This document shows positions 8,355-16,680 of a stretch of 32,118 bases of DNA, in pieces (positions within the stretch are counted from its first letter, which is position 1; the number at the start of each line of letters is the position of its first letter). The stretch is from an uncultured Clostridia bacterium (GTDB lineage: Bacteria; Bacillota; Clostridia; Oscillospirales; JAAYOS01). The translations under genes and the position numbers were made by a program. The DNA is taken from positions 1-32,118 of the forward strand of contig CANRJS010000021.1 of NCBI GenBank assembly GCA_947631015.1, written 5' to 3'. The notes beneath the pieces were generated by a model. The model searched no databases, had not been told where the DNA came from, and saw only the letters and a program-made list of their open reading frames with translations.

Positions 8355-10646
8355 ATGAAAAAGAGGTTGATTTCGCTCCTGCTCGCGGCGGCGCTCGTCG
8401 TGGGACTTGTGCCGGCGGCGGCCGCATTCGGAGACGTGCCGTCGGGCGAGCTCTCCGCAAAGCTGGAGCTCTTGCAGCAGCTCGACATAATAGACGGATA
8501 TACGGACGGCACCTTCCGCCCGAACAACACGCTCACCCGCGCGGAGTTCACGAAGCTCATCGTGACAATGCTCGGCGGCGGGGACGCGGCGGAGCTCTAC
8601 TCGGGCTACACCATCTTCACCGACGTTACGAGCGGTCACTGGGCGGCGGGCTGCATCAACTACGCCGCAAAGTCGACGGAGAGCGGCGGACTGAGCCTCA
8701 TCAAGGGCTACACCGACGGCAGCTTCCGCCCGAACGCGATCATTAAATTCGGCGAGGCTGTGACGATAGTCCTCCGCGCGCTCGGATGGAGTGACGCGAC
8801 GGTCGGCTACAACTGGCCCGCCGACTATATCACGAAAGCATCGCAGAGCGGTATCAGCGACGGGGTGACGCTCTCGGCCGAGCAGCCGGTGACGAGGGCA
8901 GACGGCGCGCGCATCTTCTACAACTCCCTCTTCGCCGCCAAGGCGGACGGAACGCACATTATCGACGGGCTCATCGGAGAGACGATTGCTTCCGCCGTCA
9001 TAGCCGATGTGAGCGCGGACGGCGTCTCGCTGTACGGCTATACGGGGACGTTTGCGAACGCCGCGGGTCTCGTGCGGGACGACGTCGGCAGGCGCTATAA
9101 GGTGACGCTCTCTAAGGACGGCGGCACGATACTCCGTGCCGAAGCTCTCGAGGAGAGCGGCAGTTCTGTGACGATAACCTTCGCCTACTACTCCGGCGAC
9201 GAGGTCACGGCGGTGGACGGGACGGTGTACAAGGTCACGGCGGACACCGCCGCCTACGCGAATAAGGACGGCGAGGACGCCGGGGCCACGACCTTCGGCG
9301 CCATACGCGACGATTTGAGCTACGGCGACACGCTGCGGCTCGAGATGGACAGCCGTGGCAGGGTGACGAGCGTCGTCGCCCTGTACGGTGAGGCCGCGGT
9401 CGCGGTATACGAGCCGGGGGACACGCAGAGCACGGTCCTCGCGGCGCTCGGAGCGCCGAGCGGGGTCAGGATATACAAGAACGGCGCGGAGACTGAGTTC
9501 TCCGCGCTTTCGGAATACGACGTGCTGAGCTACGTTCCGGGCGGAGCCGTTGTAGTGAGCGACTTCAAGCTGAACGCGGTCTACACCTACGCCGTCCCGA
9601 ACAGCGCCGCGCCGAACAGCATACGCGTTTACGGAGAGATGATTCCTCTCGCGCCCTGCGCGAAGGAGAGCGTCGCGGCGTTCAAGCCGAACGCCCGCCT
9701 CTGCCTGCTCTTTGCGGCGGACGGGCGCATCGCCGGAGCCAAGGATCCCGACGGGAGCCGCGCGGTCGGGATGTACACCGGCAGCTCGGTGCAGTTTGTC
9801 GGCGGGCCGGAGGTGTCGATGACGCTCGAAAAGACAGAGACGGGCGAACTCGTTGAGGTCTCGGTCGACGGAAAGGGCGCGCCGAAGGCGTCCGCCGTGA
9901 GGAACAGCGCGCCGGACAAGGATCTCGACCTTGAGAAGATGACCCTCGGCGGCGAAGCGCTCGCACCCGACTGCGCGCTGTACGAGCGCGCGGCAGCGGG
10001 CGTCCTGCCGGTGCGTATATCCCGCTCGGACATCACGGCGGACACCGTCGCGGCGAAGGATATAGTCCACGTCGGGCGCAACTCGGACGGCAGCGCGAAC
10101 CTCGTCATATTCGGAGACGTGACCGGCGACCGCTACGAGTACGGCAGGATGAGTTACAGGACGGAGTCCGTATCGGTAGGATTTGTCGGCAGCACCGAGG
10201 TCATGACTACCGAGCGGGAGATAACGCTTGACAACGCCAACGGCAGTACCGAGGCTCCGGCGCGTCCGTCGCTTCAAATGCCCGCCGGACTGCGCGAGAG
10301 CGTGGGTGAGCAGAATTACTATTACATCTGGGCGGGCGTTCTGAAAGGAAGCTACACGAGCGCCGCCGGCAGGACGGACGAGCGTATGCTGGAGGCGAAG
10401 CCTCTCGAGGAGAAGTACGAGGTCGGCCGCGCCGGCTTCGACGGTTCGTCGGCGGTGATGCTCGACGGAAAGCGCGTGCCGATAGCGCCTGGCGTGCAGG
10501 TGTTCATTGAGAGCGTAGGCAGCTTTATGTCGCCGAGTGACTTCGGCGGGAGCGTAGCTCAGATGGTGAGCGCCGCCCGCGCGCAGAGCGACAAGTTTGA
10601 CGTGTACACGGCAAACGGCAAGGTGCGGGTGATAGTAGTAAAGTAA
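8355..10646 (+). CDS. Secreted S-layer homology (SLH) domain protein, exporter-operon partner
   Basis: The ATG at 8355 is chosen because GGGAGG sits just upstream and it gives a clean signal peptide (MKKRLISLLLAAALVVGLVP, then AAAAF cleavage region); an ATG at 8331 overlaps the permease end. The mature protein, of 763 residues in total, begins with three SLH repeats. Two are canonical (LDIIDGYTDGTFRPNNTLTR and IKGYTDGSFRPNAIIKFGEA) and a third, weaker one ends in QPVTRADGARIFYN. SLH domains bind pyruvylated secondary cell-wall polymers. The remaining 560 or so residues are beta-rich with no catalytic motif I recognise. Only 16 bp separate it from the permease, so it is co-transcribed. I infer a wall-anchored component working with the exporter, or its cargo. 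Confidence 0.9.
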   Translation: MKKRLISLLLAAALVVGLVPAAAAFGDVPSGELSAKLELLQQLDIIDGYTDGTFRPNNTLTRAEFTKLIVTMLGGGDAAELYSGYTIFTDVTSGHWAAGCINYAAKSTESGGLSLIKGYTDGSFRPNAIIKFGEAVTIVLRALGWSDATVGYNWPADYITKASQSGISDGVTLSAEQPVTRADGARIFYNSLFAAKADGTHIIDGLIGETIASAVIADVSADGVSLYGYTGTFANAAGLVRDDVGRRYKVTLSKDGGTILRAEALEESGSSVTITFAYYSGDEVTAVDGTVYKVTADTAAYANKDGEDAGATTFGAIRDDLSYGDTLRLEMDSRGRVTSVVALYGEAAVAVYEPGDTQSTVLAALGAPSGVRIYKNGAETEFSALSEYDVLSYVPGGAVVVSDFKLNAVYTYAVPNSAAPNSIRVYGEMIPLAPCAKESVAAFKPNARLCLLFAADGRIAGAKDPDGSRAVGMYTGSSVQFVGGPEVSMTLEKTETGELVEVSVDGKGAPKASAVRNSAPDKDLDLEKMTLGGEALAPDCALYERAAAGVLPVRISRSDITADTVAAKDIVHVGRNSDGSANLVIFGDVTGDRYEYGRMSYRTESVSVGFVGSTEVMTTEREITLDNANGSTEAPARPSLQMPAGLRESVGEQNYYYIWAGVLKGSYTSAAGRTDERMLEAKPLEEKYEVGRAGFDGSSAVMLDGKRVPIAPGVQVFIESVGSFMSPSDFGGSVAQMVSAARAQSDKFDVYTANGKVRVIVVK

Positions 10647-10720
10647 TCTCGACGCGAAATGTGTTCGTGGCTAATTCGAGCGCATCGACATATTCCGCAT
10701 CTGACCACATTCGCCCCTCT

Positions 10721-11122
10721 TGGGCTTTGCCCGCTTCGCGGGCAAAGCCCACTCCCATCTAGCGGGGAAGTACCGCGAGCAAGCGGGCAGAGCCCACACC
10801 CATCTAGCGGGGAAGCCCCGCGTCCCTAAGTGAGGCAAAGCCTCACCGGCACTTTGCGGGGATTGCATCCCCACCCCTCTAGCGGGGAAGCCCCGCGAGC
10901 ATTCGAGGGGCGAGACTCCGCGTCCCGAGTGGGCAGAGCCCACACCCTTCCAGCGGGGAAGCCCCGCGAGCATACGCGGGGCGACCCCGCGTCCCTAAGT
11001 GAGGCTGAGCCTCACCACTACTTTGCGGGGGCTGCGCCCCCGCACCCTGCGTTACTTTTTGCTTGTGCAAAAAGTAACCAAAAAGCACACAAAGGGGAGA
11101 AAACTTTGTTTTCTCCCCTTTG
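10721..11122 (+). repeat. Left hairpin array: chain of perfect palindromes, copy 1
   Basis: About fifteen hairpins follow one another, mostly with 3-5 nt loops. The sharpest are 10721-10751 (14-bp stem, loop TTC), GCGGGGAAGCCCCGC at 10807, 10882 and 10953, GTGAGGCAAAGCCTCAC at 10830, GGGGATTGCATCCCC at 10858, GTGGGCAGAGCCCAC at 10929, CGCGGGGCGACCCCGCG at 10975 and GTGAGGCTGAGCCTCAC at 10999. The chain continues with a 21-nt G5/C5 palindrome at 11024-11044, a 12-bp stem at 11051-11078 (GTTACTTTTTGC arm), AACCAAAAAGC, and a final 15-bp stem at 11090-11122 (loop TTT). Linkers such as CGTCCCTAA and CTTTGCGGGG recur. The block reappears inverted at 11447-11893. There is no coding potential. I do not recognise a named family. 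Confidence 0.9.
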
Positions 11123-11446
11123 TACCCCTCTTTCCTTTGACCGGAAGGTCTCTGCCACGCGGGACGTCCGTCCGTAGCTTAGTACAAGCTTCCCCGCTCA
11201 TATTCTCGATTAGAACCGAAAGTTACGTTTTCTTGGGAAAGCATCTGCATTACGCTTATAGTTTAAGCGTAGGAGCGGACTTTTTGTATCTACTACGCAG
11301 GAACTGTTCGATGTCGTCGACGACAGTGGGAAAGTCGGATATTCTTCCCCCAGAAACTCACCCGGTCGGATGATAGATTTGTTGGATACAGAGTATCGTC
11401 ATACTCTGGGGGTAATGGTGTTGTGTCGTATTCAGGAGAGGGATTA
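11123..11446. other. Spacer between the inverted hairpin arrays, no gene recognised
   Basis: This 324-nt segment is less GC-rich than the arrays and has no convincing gene. It contains a small stem GAGTAT-CGTC-ATACTC (11391-11406) and an outer long-range pairing CCCCCAG (11348-11354) with CTGGGGG (11406-11412). A short minus-strand open stretch (about 11270-11370) reads protein-like but has no start or ribosome binding site. It could be a remnant. Confidence 0.4.
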
Positions 11447-11893
11447 TTAAGGGAGAGGGCGAAGCCCTCTCCCTTAAGCGCGCTTTTTGGCTACTTTTTG
11501 CGCGAGCAAAAATGTAACGCGTGCAGGCTTGAACCTTTTCCGCATAGATACATTCTACAGCCCGCACTAGCATTGTCCGCTTCGCGGACAATGCCCAACA
11601 CTTTCTTCACGAAACCGTGCAGGGCGGCACAGCCCCGCCGGGGGTGCGGGGGCAGAGCCCCCGCAAAGTGTCGGTAGAGCTCTGCTCTACCTAGGGACGC
11701 GGGGTCTCGCCCCGCGAATGCCCGCGGGGCTTCCCCGCTAGAGGAGTGGGGATGCAATCCCCGCAAAGTACCCGTGAGGCTCTGCCTCACTTCAGGTCGC
11801 GGGGTCTCGCCCCGCAGATTCCTGCGGGGCTTCCCCGCTGGAGGGTTGTGGGCTTCGCCCACGGATTGGGGAGGGGCGCACAGCCCCCGCAAA
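11447..11893 (-). repeat. Right hairpin array: inverted copy of the left array
   Basis: Read on the minus strand, this region repeats the left array in the same order. GTGGGC-GAA-GCCCAC (11848-11862), GCGGGGAAGCCCCGC (11824-11838, 11724-11738), the CGCGGGG-CCCCGCG stem (11799, 11698), GTGAGGCAGAGCCTCAC (11774-11790) and GGGGATTGCATCCCC (11748-11762) are followed by a GGTAGAG stem (11673-11691) and the 21-nt G5/C5 palindrome (11645-11665). Then come the TTAC...AAAAAGT stem (11491-11518), CCAAAAAGC, and a terminal 14-bp stem at 11447-11477. The terminal stem has a different sequence from its left counterpart yet pairs perfectly. An extra stretch of about 125 nt, with an 11-bp hairpin at 11570-11594, lies between the G5/C5 palindrome and the TTAC stem. 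Confidence 0.88.
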
Positions 11894-11929
11894 GTCTGTC
11901 AAAAAGTTCGTCAGAACTTTTTGGCAGAC
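11894..11929 (-). terminator. Terminator of the glgCDA operon
   Basis: On the minus strand, an AAAAAGTTC arm, loop TGAC and GAACTTTTT arm sit inside a longer stem (GTCTGTC...GGCAGAC on plus, with one G-U pair). The run of T in the 3' arm and its position 56 nt past the glgA stop support an intrinsic terminator. It also abuts the end of the hairpin array. Confidence 0.7.
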
Positions 11930-11933
11930 GTAA

Positions 11934-11958
11934 GCGGAGAGGGATATTCCCTCTCCGC
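11934..11958. other. 11-bp perfect hairpin after glgA
   Basis: GCGGAGAGGGA (11934-11944), loop TAT, TCCCTCTCCGC (11948-11958). On the plus strand it is followed by CTTCTCGTTTTT. It lies between glgA and its likely terminator, and may protect the mRNA 3' end or stop plus-strand transcription coming out of the array. Confidence 0.55.
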
Positions 11959-11984
11959 CTTCTCGTTTTTGAGTTTTGCCGCGC

Positions 11985-13424
11985 TCAGCGCTTGCCTGTG
12001 ATGTCGCGGTAGAGCTTGCGGTACTCGAGCGCGCTCTTCGTCCAGCTGAAGTCGCGGCCGAGGTCGCGCAGCATCATCTTCTCCCACTCGGGACGGTTGT
12101 CACGGTAGAGCTGAGTTGCGAGCCACAGGACGTGGACCATCTCGTCCGCGTTGTAGTTTGCGAACGTGAAGCCCGCGCCGGTGCCCTCGAACTCGTTGTA
12201 CGGCTCGACGGTGTCCTTGAGGCCGCCGGTCTCGCGGACGACCGGGATTGTGCCGTAGCGCATGGCTATCATCTGCGAGAGACCGCACGGCTCCTTCTGC
12301 GAGGGCATGAGGAAGATGTCCGCGCCGGAGTATATCCGCCGCGCGAGGCTCTCCGAGAAGGTGATGCAGCTCGCGATGCGGCCGGGATAGCGCTGCGCCG
12401 CGCTCGAGAAGAACTGCTCGTAGCCCTGCTCACCCGTTCCGAGTATGACGAACTGCACGCCGAGGCTCATGATGGCGTCCATCCGCGCGAGGACGAGATC
12501 CATGCCCTTGTGTGCGACGAGCCGTCCGACACATGCGACTATCGGCGTGTCCGGCTCGACCGCGAGGCCGAGCGACTGCTGAAGCTCCGCCTTGCAGACG
12601 GCCTTGCCCGAGATGTCCTTTGCGGTGTAGTTTTTCGCGATGGCGGCGTCGGTCTCGGGGTCGTAGGACTCCATGTCGATGCCGTTGAGGATGCCGGTGA
12701 AGCGGTCGCGTATGACGTTCACGACGCCGTCGAGACCGTATGCGTAGTAGGGATAGCGCAGCTCCTCGGCGTAGGTCGGCGAGACTGTGCTGACCGCGTC
12801 CGCGGTGAGCATGGCGCCCTTCATCAGAAGGATGTCGTGGTCATACTCAAGCCTGCCGGAGGTGTACCAGCCCTCGTTGAGACCGAAGAGGTCGGTGAGA
12901 AGCTCGCGTCCGTAGCGACCCTGATACTCGATGTTGTGGATGGTGAACAGCGTCTTGATATCGGCGAGCGAGCCGTCCATGCCCATCATGTCGTGGAGGT
13001 ATATCGGCACGAGCGCGGTCTGCCAGTCGTTGCAGTGGAGGATGTCCGGCCGCCAGTCTATCTGCCAGAGCAGCTCGGCGGCGGCGCGGCTGAAGAATGC
13101 GAAGCGCTCGCCGTCGTCAAAGTGGCCGTAGAGGCTCTCGCGCTTGAAGTAGTACTCGTTGTCGAGGAAATAGAAGACGGTGTTGCGGTACTTCAGCGTG
13201 AAGATGCCGCAGTAGACCTTGCGCCAGCCGAGGGTGACGTAGAAGTTCTTCTCGTAGGTCATCTGCTTGCGCCACTCCTCCTTTATCGAGCCGTAGAGGG
13301 GCATGACGACGCGGCAGGAGCAGCCGGGCATGTTCAGCGCTTCGGGAAGCGAACCAGCGACGTCTCCGAGTCCGCCGCTCTTTGCAAACGGAGCGGCTTC
13401 GGAGGTGATAAACAGAACTTTCAT
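11985..13424 (-). CDS. glgA: Glycogen synthase (ADP-glucose), GT5
   Basis: GlgA transfers glucose from ADP-glucose to the non-reducing end of alpha-1,4-glucan in the cytoplasm. At 479 residues it has the standard bacterial length. The N-terminal ADP-glucose-binding KSGGLGDVAGSLPEAL motif (15-30) is intact. The C-terminal Rossmann half shows the retaining GT-B donor site PSQKEPCGLSQMIAMRYGTI, then PVVRETGGLKDTV (about 376-410). The start at 13424 has GGAAAGGAGCA on the coding strand. It is the last gene of glgC-glgD-glgA, 80 bp after glgD, and is followed by a terminator. Confidence 0.97.
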   Translation of the reverse strand: MKVLFITSEAAPFAKSGGLGDVAGSLPEALNMPGCSCRVVMPLYGSIKEEWRKQMTYEKNFYVTLGWRKVYCGIFTLKYRNTVFYFLDNEYYFKRESLYGHFDDGERFAFFSRAAAELLWQIDWRPDILHCNDWQTALVPIYLHDMMGMDGSLADIKTLFTIHNIEYQGRYGRELLTDLFGLNEGWYTSGRLEYDHDILLMKGAMLTADAVSTVSPTYAEELRYPYYAYGLDGVVNVIRDRFTGILNGIDMESYDPETDAAIAKNYTAKDISGKAVCKAELQQSLGLAVEPDTPIVACVGRLVAHKGMDLVLARMDAIMSLGVQFVILGTGEQGYEQFFSSAAQRYPGRIASCITFSESLARRIYSGADIFLMPSQKEPCGLSQMIAMRYGTIPVVRETGGLKDTVEPYNEFEGTGAGFTFANYNADEMVHVLWLATQLYRDNRPEWEKMMLRDLGRDFSWTKSALEYRKLYRDITGKR

Positions 13425-13504
13425 ATAGAATTGCTCCTTTCCTTGAAAGTATTGAAGGCTGACGGCGCAGCCGAGAAAGCGGGAAAGCGCCGTGGGACGG
13501 TTTT

Positions 13505-14617
13505 TTACACCTTGGAGCCCTTGGCGATTATGATGGGATAGCTCTCGTGACCCGTGAGCATGCGGCCGGCGGCTATCTCGGTGTCCTTATCGGCGATGAC
13601 GCAGGTGAGCTCCGCGCCCTCGCACACGACGGCGTTCTGCATGAGTATGCAGCCGCGCAGCTTCGCGCCCTTGCCTATCTTGACGCCCCGGAAGATGATG
13701 CAGTTCTCGAGGTCGCCCTCGATGTAGCACCCGTCCGAGACGAGGCAGTTGCTCACGTTCACGTCGGAGGAGTAGTAGGTGGGCGCCTCGTCGAGCACCT
13801 TCGTGAGGACCGGGCGGTCGGCGGGGAAGAGGTCGCGGCGGACCTCGCGCCTAAAGAGCTCCATGCTCGTGTCATAGTAGAGGCGGGTGGTGTCCGGCCG
13901 CGCGACAAAGTCATGCACGACGTAGCCCATTATCTTCAGTGTGTCGTGCCGCGCGAGGAGCACTCCGTCGGTAAAGCTGTACTGCGCGTGCGCGACGCAT
14001 TCGTCCACAAGCTTCAGCAGAAGCTCGCGCGAGAGGATGTATACGCCGACGCCGACATATCCTTCGCCGTTCTTTGCACCCTTCTTGACGTCCACAGCGC
14101 GCCCAGTATCATCGAGCGTGAAGCGGACGCGAGGCTGGAGGAACCTGTCGTCCGCCGCGCAGATGCAGGTGATATCCGCGCCGGTGGAGAGGTGGTACTC
14201 GTATGCCTTCGAGAGGTCGAAGCTCGACACGAGCATCGCGTCCGCAAGGACGATGTAGTCCTCGCGTATCCTAGCAAGATAGGTGCGGATGTTGTCGAGC
14301 GCGTCTATATGGCCGAGGTATGCGGCGCTCGAGTGTGTGTGACCCATGCCGAACGGGGGCAGCAGCTTGAGGCCGCCGCGCTTGCGCACAAGGTCCCACG
14401 TCTTGCCCGAGCCGAGGTGGTCGAGCAGCGACTGATACCTCTCCTCGAGCACGACGCCGATGTCGGTGATGCCGGCGTTGGTCATGGCGGAGAGAATGAA
14501 GTCGATTATGCGGTAGCGTGAGCCGAAGGGTATGGACGGTGCGGTACGGGTCTCGCCAAGCTCGCCGAGCCCCGCGTCGCCTACGTATCCGAAGATTATA
14601 CCGTGGAGATTTTTCAT
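13505..14617 (-). CDS. glgD: Glucose-1-phosphate adenylyltransferase subunit GlgD
   Basis: This 370-residue GlgC paralogue is typical of Firmicutes. The N-terminus FGYVGDAGLGELGETRTAPS replaces the catalytic GGQGSRL loop of GlgC while retaining the SIPFGSRYRIIDF segment. Left-handed beta-helix hexapeptides occupy the C-terminal part (from about residue 275). GlgD is known to act as a poorly active or regulatory partner that stimulates GlgC. Start and coupling: the glgC stop TAA and this ATG are separated by one base, with the Shine-Dalgarno GGAGGGCAAG inside the glgC 3' end, so the two subunits should be made in fixed ratio. Confidence 0.96.
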   Translation of the reverse strand: MKNLHGIIFGYVGDAGLGELGETRTAPSIPFGSRYRIIDFILSAMTNAGITDIGVVLEERYQSLLDHLGSGKTWDLVRKRGGLKLLPPFGMGHTHSSAAYLGHIDALDNIRTYLARIREDYIVLADAMLVSSFDLSKAYEYHLSTGADITCICAADDRFLQPRVRFTLDDTGRAVDVKKGAKNGEGYVGVGVYILSRELLLKLVDECVAHAQYSFTDGVLLARHDTLKIMGYVVHDFVARPDTTRLYYDTSMELFRREVRRDLFPADRPVLTKVLDEAPTYYSSDVNVSNCLVSDGCYIEGDLENCIIFRGVKIGKGAKLRGCILMQNAVVCEGAELTCVIADKDTEIAAGRMLTGHESYPIIIAKGSKV

Positions 14618-14618
14618 C

Positions 14619-15833
14619 TTACTTGCCCTCCTTTGCCTCGATGTCGCTGTCTATCATCTTGCCTGCGGGCACGGCGGCGTTCTCGCCGATGTTCACGTCC
14701 GCGGCGATGACCGCGATGCCCCACTTGTCCGGGTCGACCGACTGCGGGTCGCCGCCGACGTGCGCTCCGGCGTGGATGTGCGCGCCCTCCGCGACGATGG
14801 CGTATTCGACCACCGCGCCCTCGTCTATGACGGCGCCCGGCATGACCGCCGAGTAGCGCACGACCGCGTCCTTCTCGACCGTGACGCTGTGGAAAAGCAC
14901 CGAGTTTTCGACGCGGCCGTATATCTCACAGCCCTCGGGGATTATCGAATGCTCGACGTGCGCCTCGCGCGAGATGTAGTGCGGCGGGGCGGTGGGGTTG
15001 CGGGTGTATATCTTCCAGTTCGCGCCGAACGCGTCAAGCTGGGGATTTATGAGCATATCCATGTTCGCGTCCCACAGGCTGTTTATCGTGCCGACGTCCT
15101 TCCAGTAGCCGTCGAAGCGGTGCGCGACGACGGTCTCTCCGGCGGCTATCATCGCGGGGATGATGTCTCCGCCGAAGTCGTTCTTGGAGTTCGGGTCAGC
15201 CTCGTCGCGCGTGAGATAGTCGCGGAGCTTCTCCCACGTGAATATATATATGCCCATCGAGGCGAGGTTCGACTTCGGCTCCTTCGGCTTTTCGGCAAAC
15301 TCGATGATATTGTCGTTCTCATCGACGCTCATGATGCCGAAGCGGCTCGCCTCCTCCCACTCGACCTCGAGCACGGCGATGGTGGCCGCCGCGTTGTGGC
15401 TCTTGTGCTGGTCGAGCATCTTGGAGTAGTCCATCCTGTATATATGGTCCCCGCCGAGGATGACGACATACTTCGGGTCGTACTGCTCGATGAAGTCCAT
15501 ATTCTGATAGATGGCGTTCGCGGTACCCTTGTACCACTCGCCGGTGGAGCCGGTCATGTACGGCTGGAGGACGTGGACGCCGCCGTTTTCACGGTCGAGG
15601 TCCCACGGCTGGCCGTTGCCTATGTATGCGTTCAGCTCCTGCGGGCGATACTGCGTGAGCACGCCGACGGTGTCTATGTCGGAATTGGTGCAGTTGGAAA
15701 GGGGAAAGTCGATTATCCTGTACTTTCCGCCGAACGGCACGGCGGGCTTTGCCACCTTAGTCGTAAGCACATACAGGCGCGAGCCCTGTCCGCCCGCGAG
15801 GATCATTGCCACACATTCCTTGCCCTGACCCAT
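14619..15833 (-). CDS. glgC: Glucose-1-phosphate adenylyltransferase, catalytic subunit
   Basis: GlgC forms ADP-glucose and pyrophosphate from ATP and glucose-1-phosphate, the committed step of glycogen synthesis. The protein is 404 residues. The nucleotide-binding loop [14 protein letters not shown] (12-25) is followed by [34 protein letters not shown] (about 125-138) carries the catalytic Asp region and FAEKPKEP (about 174-181) the substrate-binding segment. The C-terminal 130 residues form a beta-helix with effector-site features. Start at 15833 with AAAAGGAGGTATAAGC just upstream on the coding strand. It leads the glgCDA operon from a strong promoter about 85 bp upstream. Confidence 0.97.
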   Translation of the reverse strand: MGQGKECVAMILAGGQGSRLYVLTTKVAKPAVPFGGKYRIIDFPLSNCTNSDIDTVGVLTQYRPQELNAYIGNGQPWDLDRENGGVHVLQPYMTGSTGEWYKGTANAIYQNMDFIEQYDPKYVVILGGDHIYRMDYSKMLDQHKSHNAAATIAVLEVEWEEASRFGIMSVDENDNIIEFAEKPKEPKSNLASMGIYIFTWEKLRDYLTRDEADPNSKNDFGGDIIPAMIAAGETVVAHRFDGYWKDVGTINSLWDANMDMLINPQLDAFGANWKIYTRNPTAPPHYISREAHVEHSIIPEGCEIYGRVENSVLFHSVTVEKDAVVRYSAVMPGAVIDEGAVVEYAIVAEGAHIHAGAHVGGDPQSVDPDKWGIAVIAADVNIGENAAVPAGKMIDSDIEAKEGK

Positions 15834-15918
15834 GCTTATACCTCCTTTTATCTGTCAGAAGGGGACTCCGCCGCCTTTGCGGCGCCGCCAAAAGAGGCTC
15901 AGCCCCCACATTGGTTAA

Positions 15919-15947
15919 ATTATACCATATTCCTCTGCCCTTGTCGA
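15919..15947 (-). promoter_or_regulatory. glgCDA promoter
   Basis: On the minus strand TCGACA (15947-15942), 17-bp spacer, TATAAT (15924-15919), with TGG before it giving an extended -10. The transcript leader is about 80 nt and contains a GCCGC-x4-GCGGC hairpin. Confidence 0.8.
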
Positions 15948-16018
15948 TACTTTTCTGCAAATTCGACAAAAAGAATTTGCAAACGACGGCAGAGAAATGG
16001 CAAAACCTCACCTCGCTT

Positions 16019-16474
16019 TTAGTTTGCCAGATTGATGACTGGCTTTCCCAGCCTCCGCGCATAATTTACCGTATCCCACGCGCCGCCGAAGTTTCTGTAG
16101 ACGCAAGCGAGAACGATATCCGACTGATTGACCATCCACCGATTTCTCAATCCGATTGCCGCCTTGCGGTGAGCGGCGTCTGATGTCGACGGTATTATGA
16201 TCCCATCGAAAAGGGCTTCGTAGTATTCTCTGTCGGCGTTCAAGCGGTTTGAGGGGTATGGAAGAACCAGCGTCAGGGTGATGTCTATGTCCGGGTGGCG
16301 TCGTTTGGCCGCGCGCACGGCGGCACTTGCCATTTCATCGAACTGTCCCATACCGCCGCTCAGAAATAAAAACTTGTTGTCTGTTTGCAACAGCCGTTCA
16401 ATCTCGTCCGCCAATCTCATTTCTATGCCGGGAATGAGCACCTCCCGATGTCCCGAAAATACGCAGGTAATCAT
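16019..16474 (-). CDS. SLOG family protein (YpsA/DUF1273-like nucleotide-binding fold)
   Basis: The ATG at 16474 (MITCVFSGHREV) is preferred because CGGGAGG precedes it and the family begins with this strand. The frame is open upstream to 16588, but that part covers a promoter-like region and hairpin DNA. The product is 151 residues. SLOG features are the N-terminal FSGHR, FLSGGMGQFDEMAS (the glycine-rich nucleotide-ligand loop) and SDIVLACVYRNFGGAWDTVN with RLGKPVINL at the C-terminus. SLOG proteins are predicted to bind or cleave nucleotide derivatives; the cellular role is unknown. It is divergent from a mini HTH gene across a region containing the palindrome GCATAG-T-CTATGC (16506-16518). 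Confidence 0.88.
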   Translation of the reverse strand: MITCVFSGHREVLIPGIEMRLADEIERLLQTDNKFLFLSGGMGQFDEMASAAVRAAKRRHPDIDITLTLVLPYPSNRLNADREYYEALFDGIIIPSTSDAAHRKAAIGLRNRWMVNQSDIVLACVYRNFGGAWDTVNYARRLGKPVINLAN

Positions 16475-16561
16475 ATCAGCCTCCCGATATATGCCCAATA
16501 TTAGAGCATAGTCTATGCCTATTATATCGAGCATAATAAGAATATGTCCGCGCCCGTTCGC

Positions 16562-16671
16562 GCGGTTGAAGTTGCTTGCCGCAGGCAAGCAACTTCGCGC
16601 AGGCGGAATTCATTTCCGCCGAGCATTTCAACCGAAAGGGCTCCCAAACGACGCGACTGCGTCGTTTGGGA
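16562..16671 (+). repeat. Three-hairpin structured element, copy A
   Basis: Hairpin I: GAAGTTGCTTGCC (16568-16580), loop GCA, GGCAAGCAACTTC. Linker GCGCA. Hairpin II: GGCGGAA (16602-16608), loop TTCAT, TTCCGCC. Linker GAGCATTTCAACCGAAAGGGC. Hairpin III: TCCCAAACGACGC (16642-16654), loop GACT, GCGTCGTTTGGGA. All arms pair perfectly. Copy B at 18124-18228 has the same plan with compensating base changes. The 3' arm of hairpin III supplies the GGGAAGG used as ribosome binding site by the HTH gene at 16681. Confidence 0.88.
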
Positions 16672-16680
16672 AGGTGCGCT

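Noticed and set aside
11270-11370. Minus-strand stretch reading ISDFPTVVDDIEQFLRSRYK and a few more residues to a stop
   Set aside because: It looks protein-like but has no start or Shine-Dalgarno sequence, and is preceded in frame by a stop. At most it is a gene remnant.
10671-11892. Several open reading frames of 70-130 codons across the hairpin arrays
   Set aside because: They translate the repeats in many frames on both strands, lack ribosome binding sites and resemble no protein.
10721-11893. CRISPR-like array
   Set aside because: Repeats are palindromes of several types with irregular spacing, linkers are repeated rather than unique, and no cas gene is present.
13505-14617. GlgD as a degenerate duplicate of glgC
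   Set aside because: The altered N-terminal loop is the normal GlgD form in Firmicutes, and the gene is intact and translationally coupled to glgC.
15834-15918. Riboswitch in the glgC leader
   Set aside because: It contains only a small GC hairpin in about 80 nt; no known aptamer core was recognisable.
16475-16588. N-terminal extension of the SLOG protein to 16588
   Set aside because: It would run through the palindrome at 16506-16518 and into element A. The Shine-Dalgarno sequence and family N-terminus both point to 16474.
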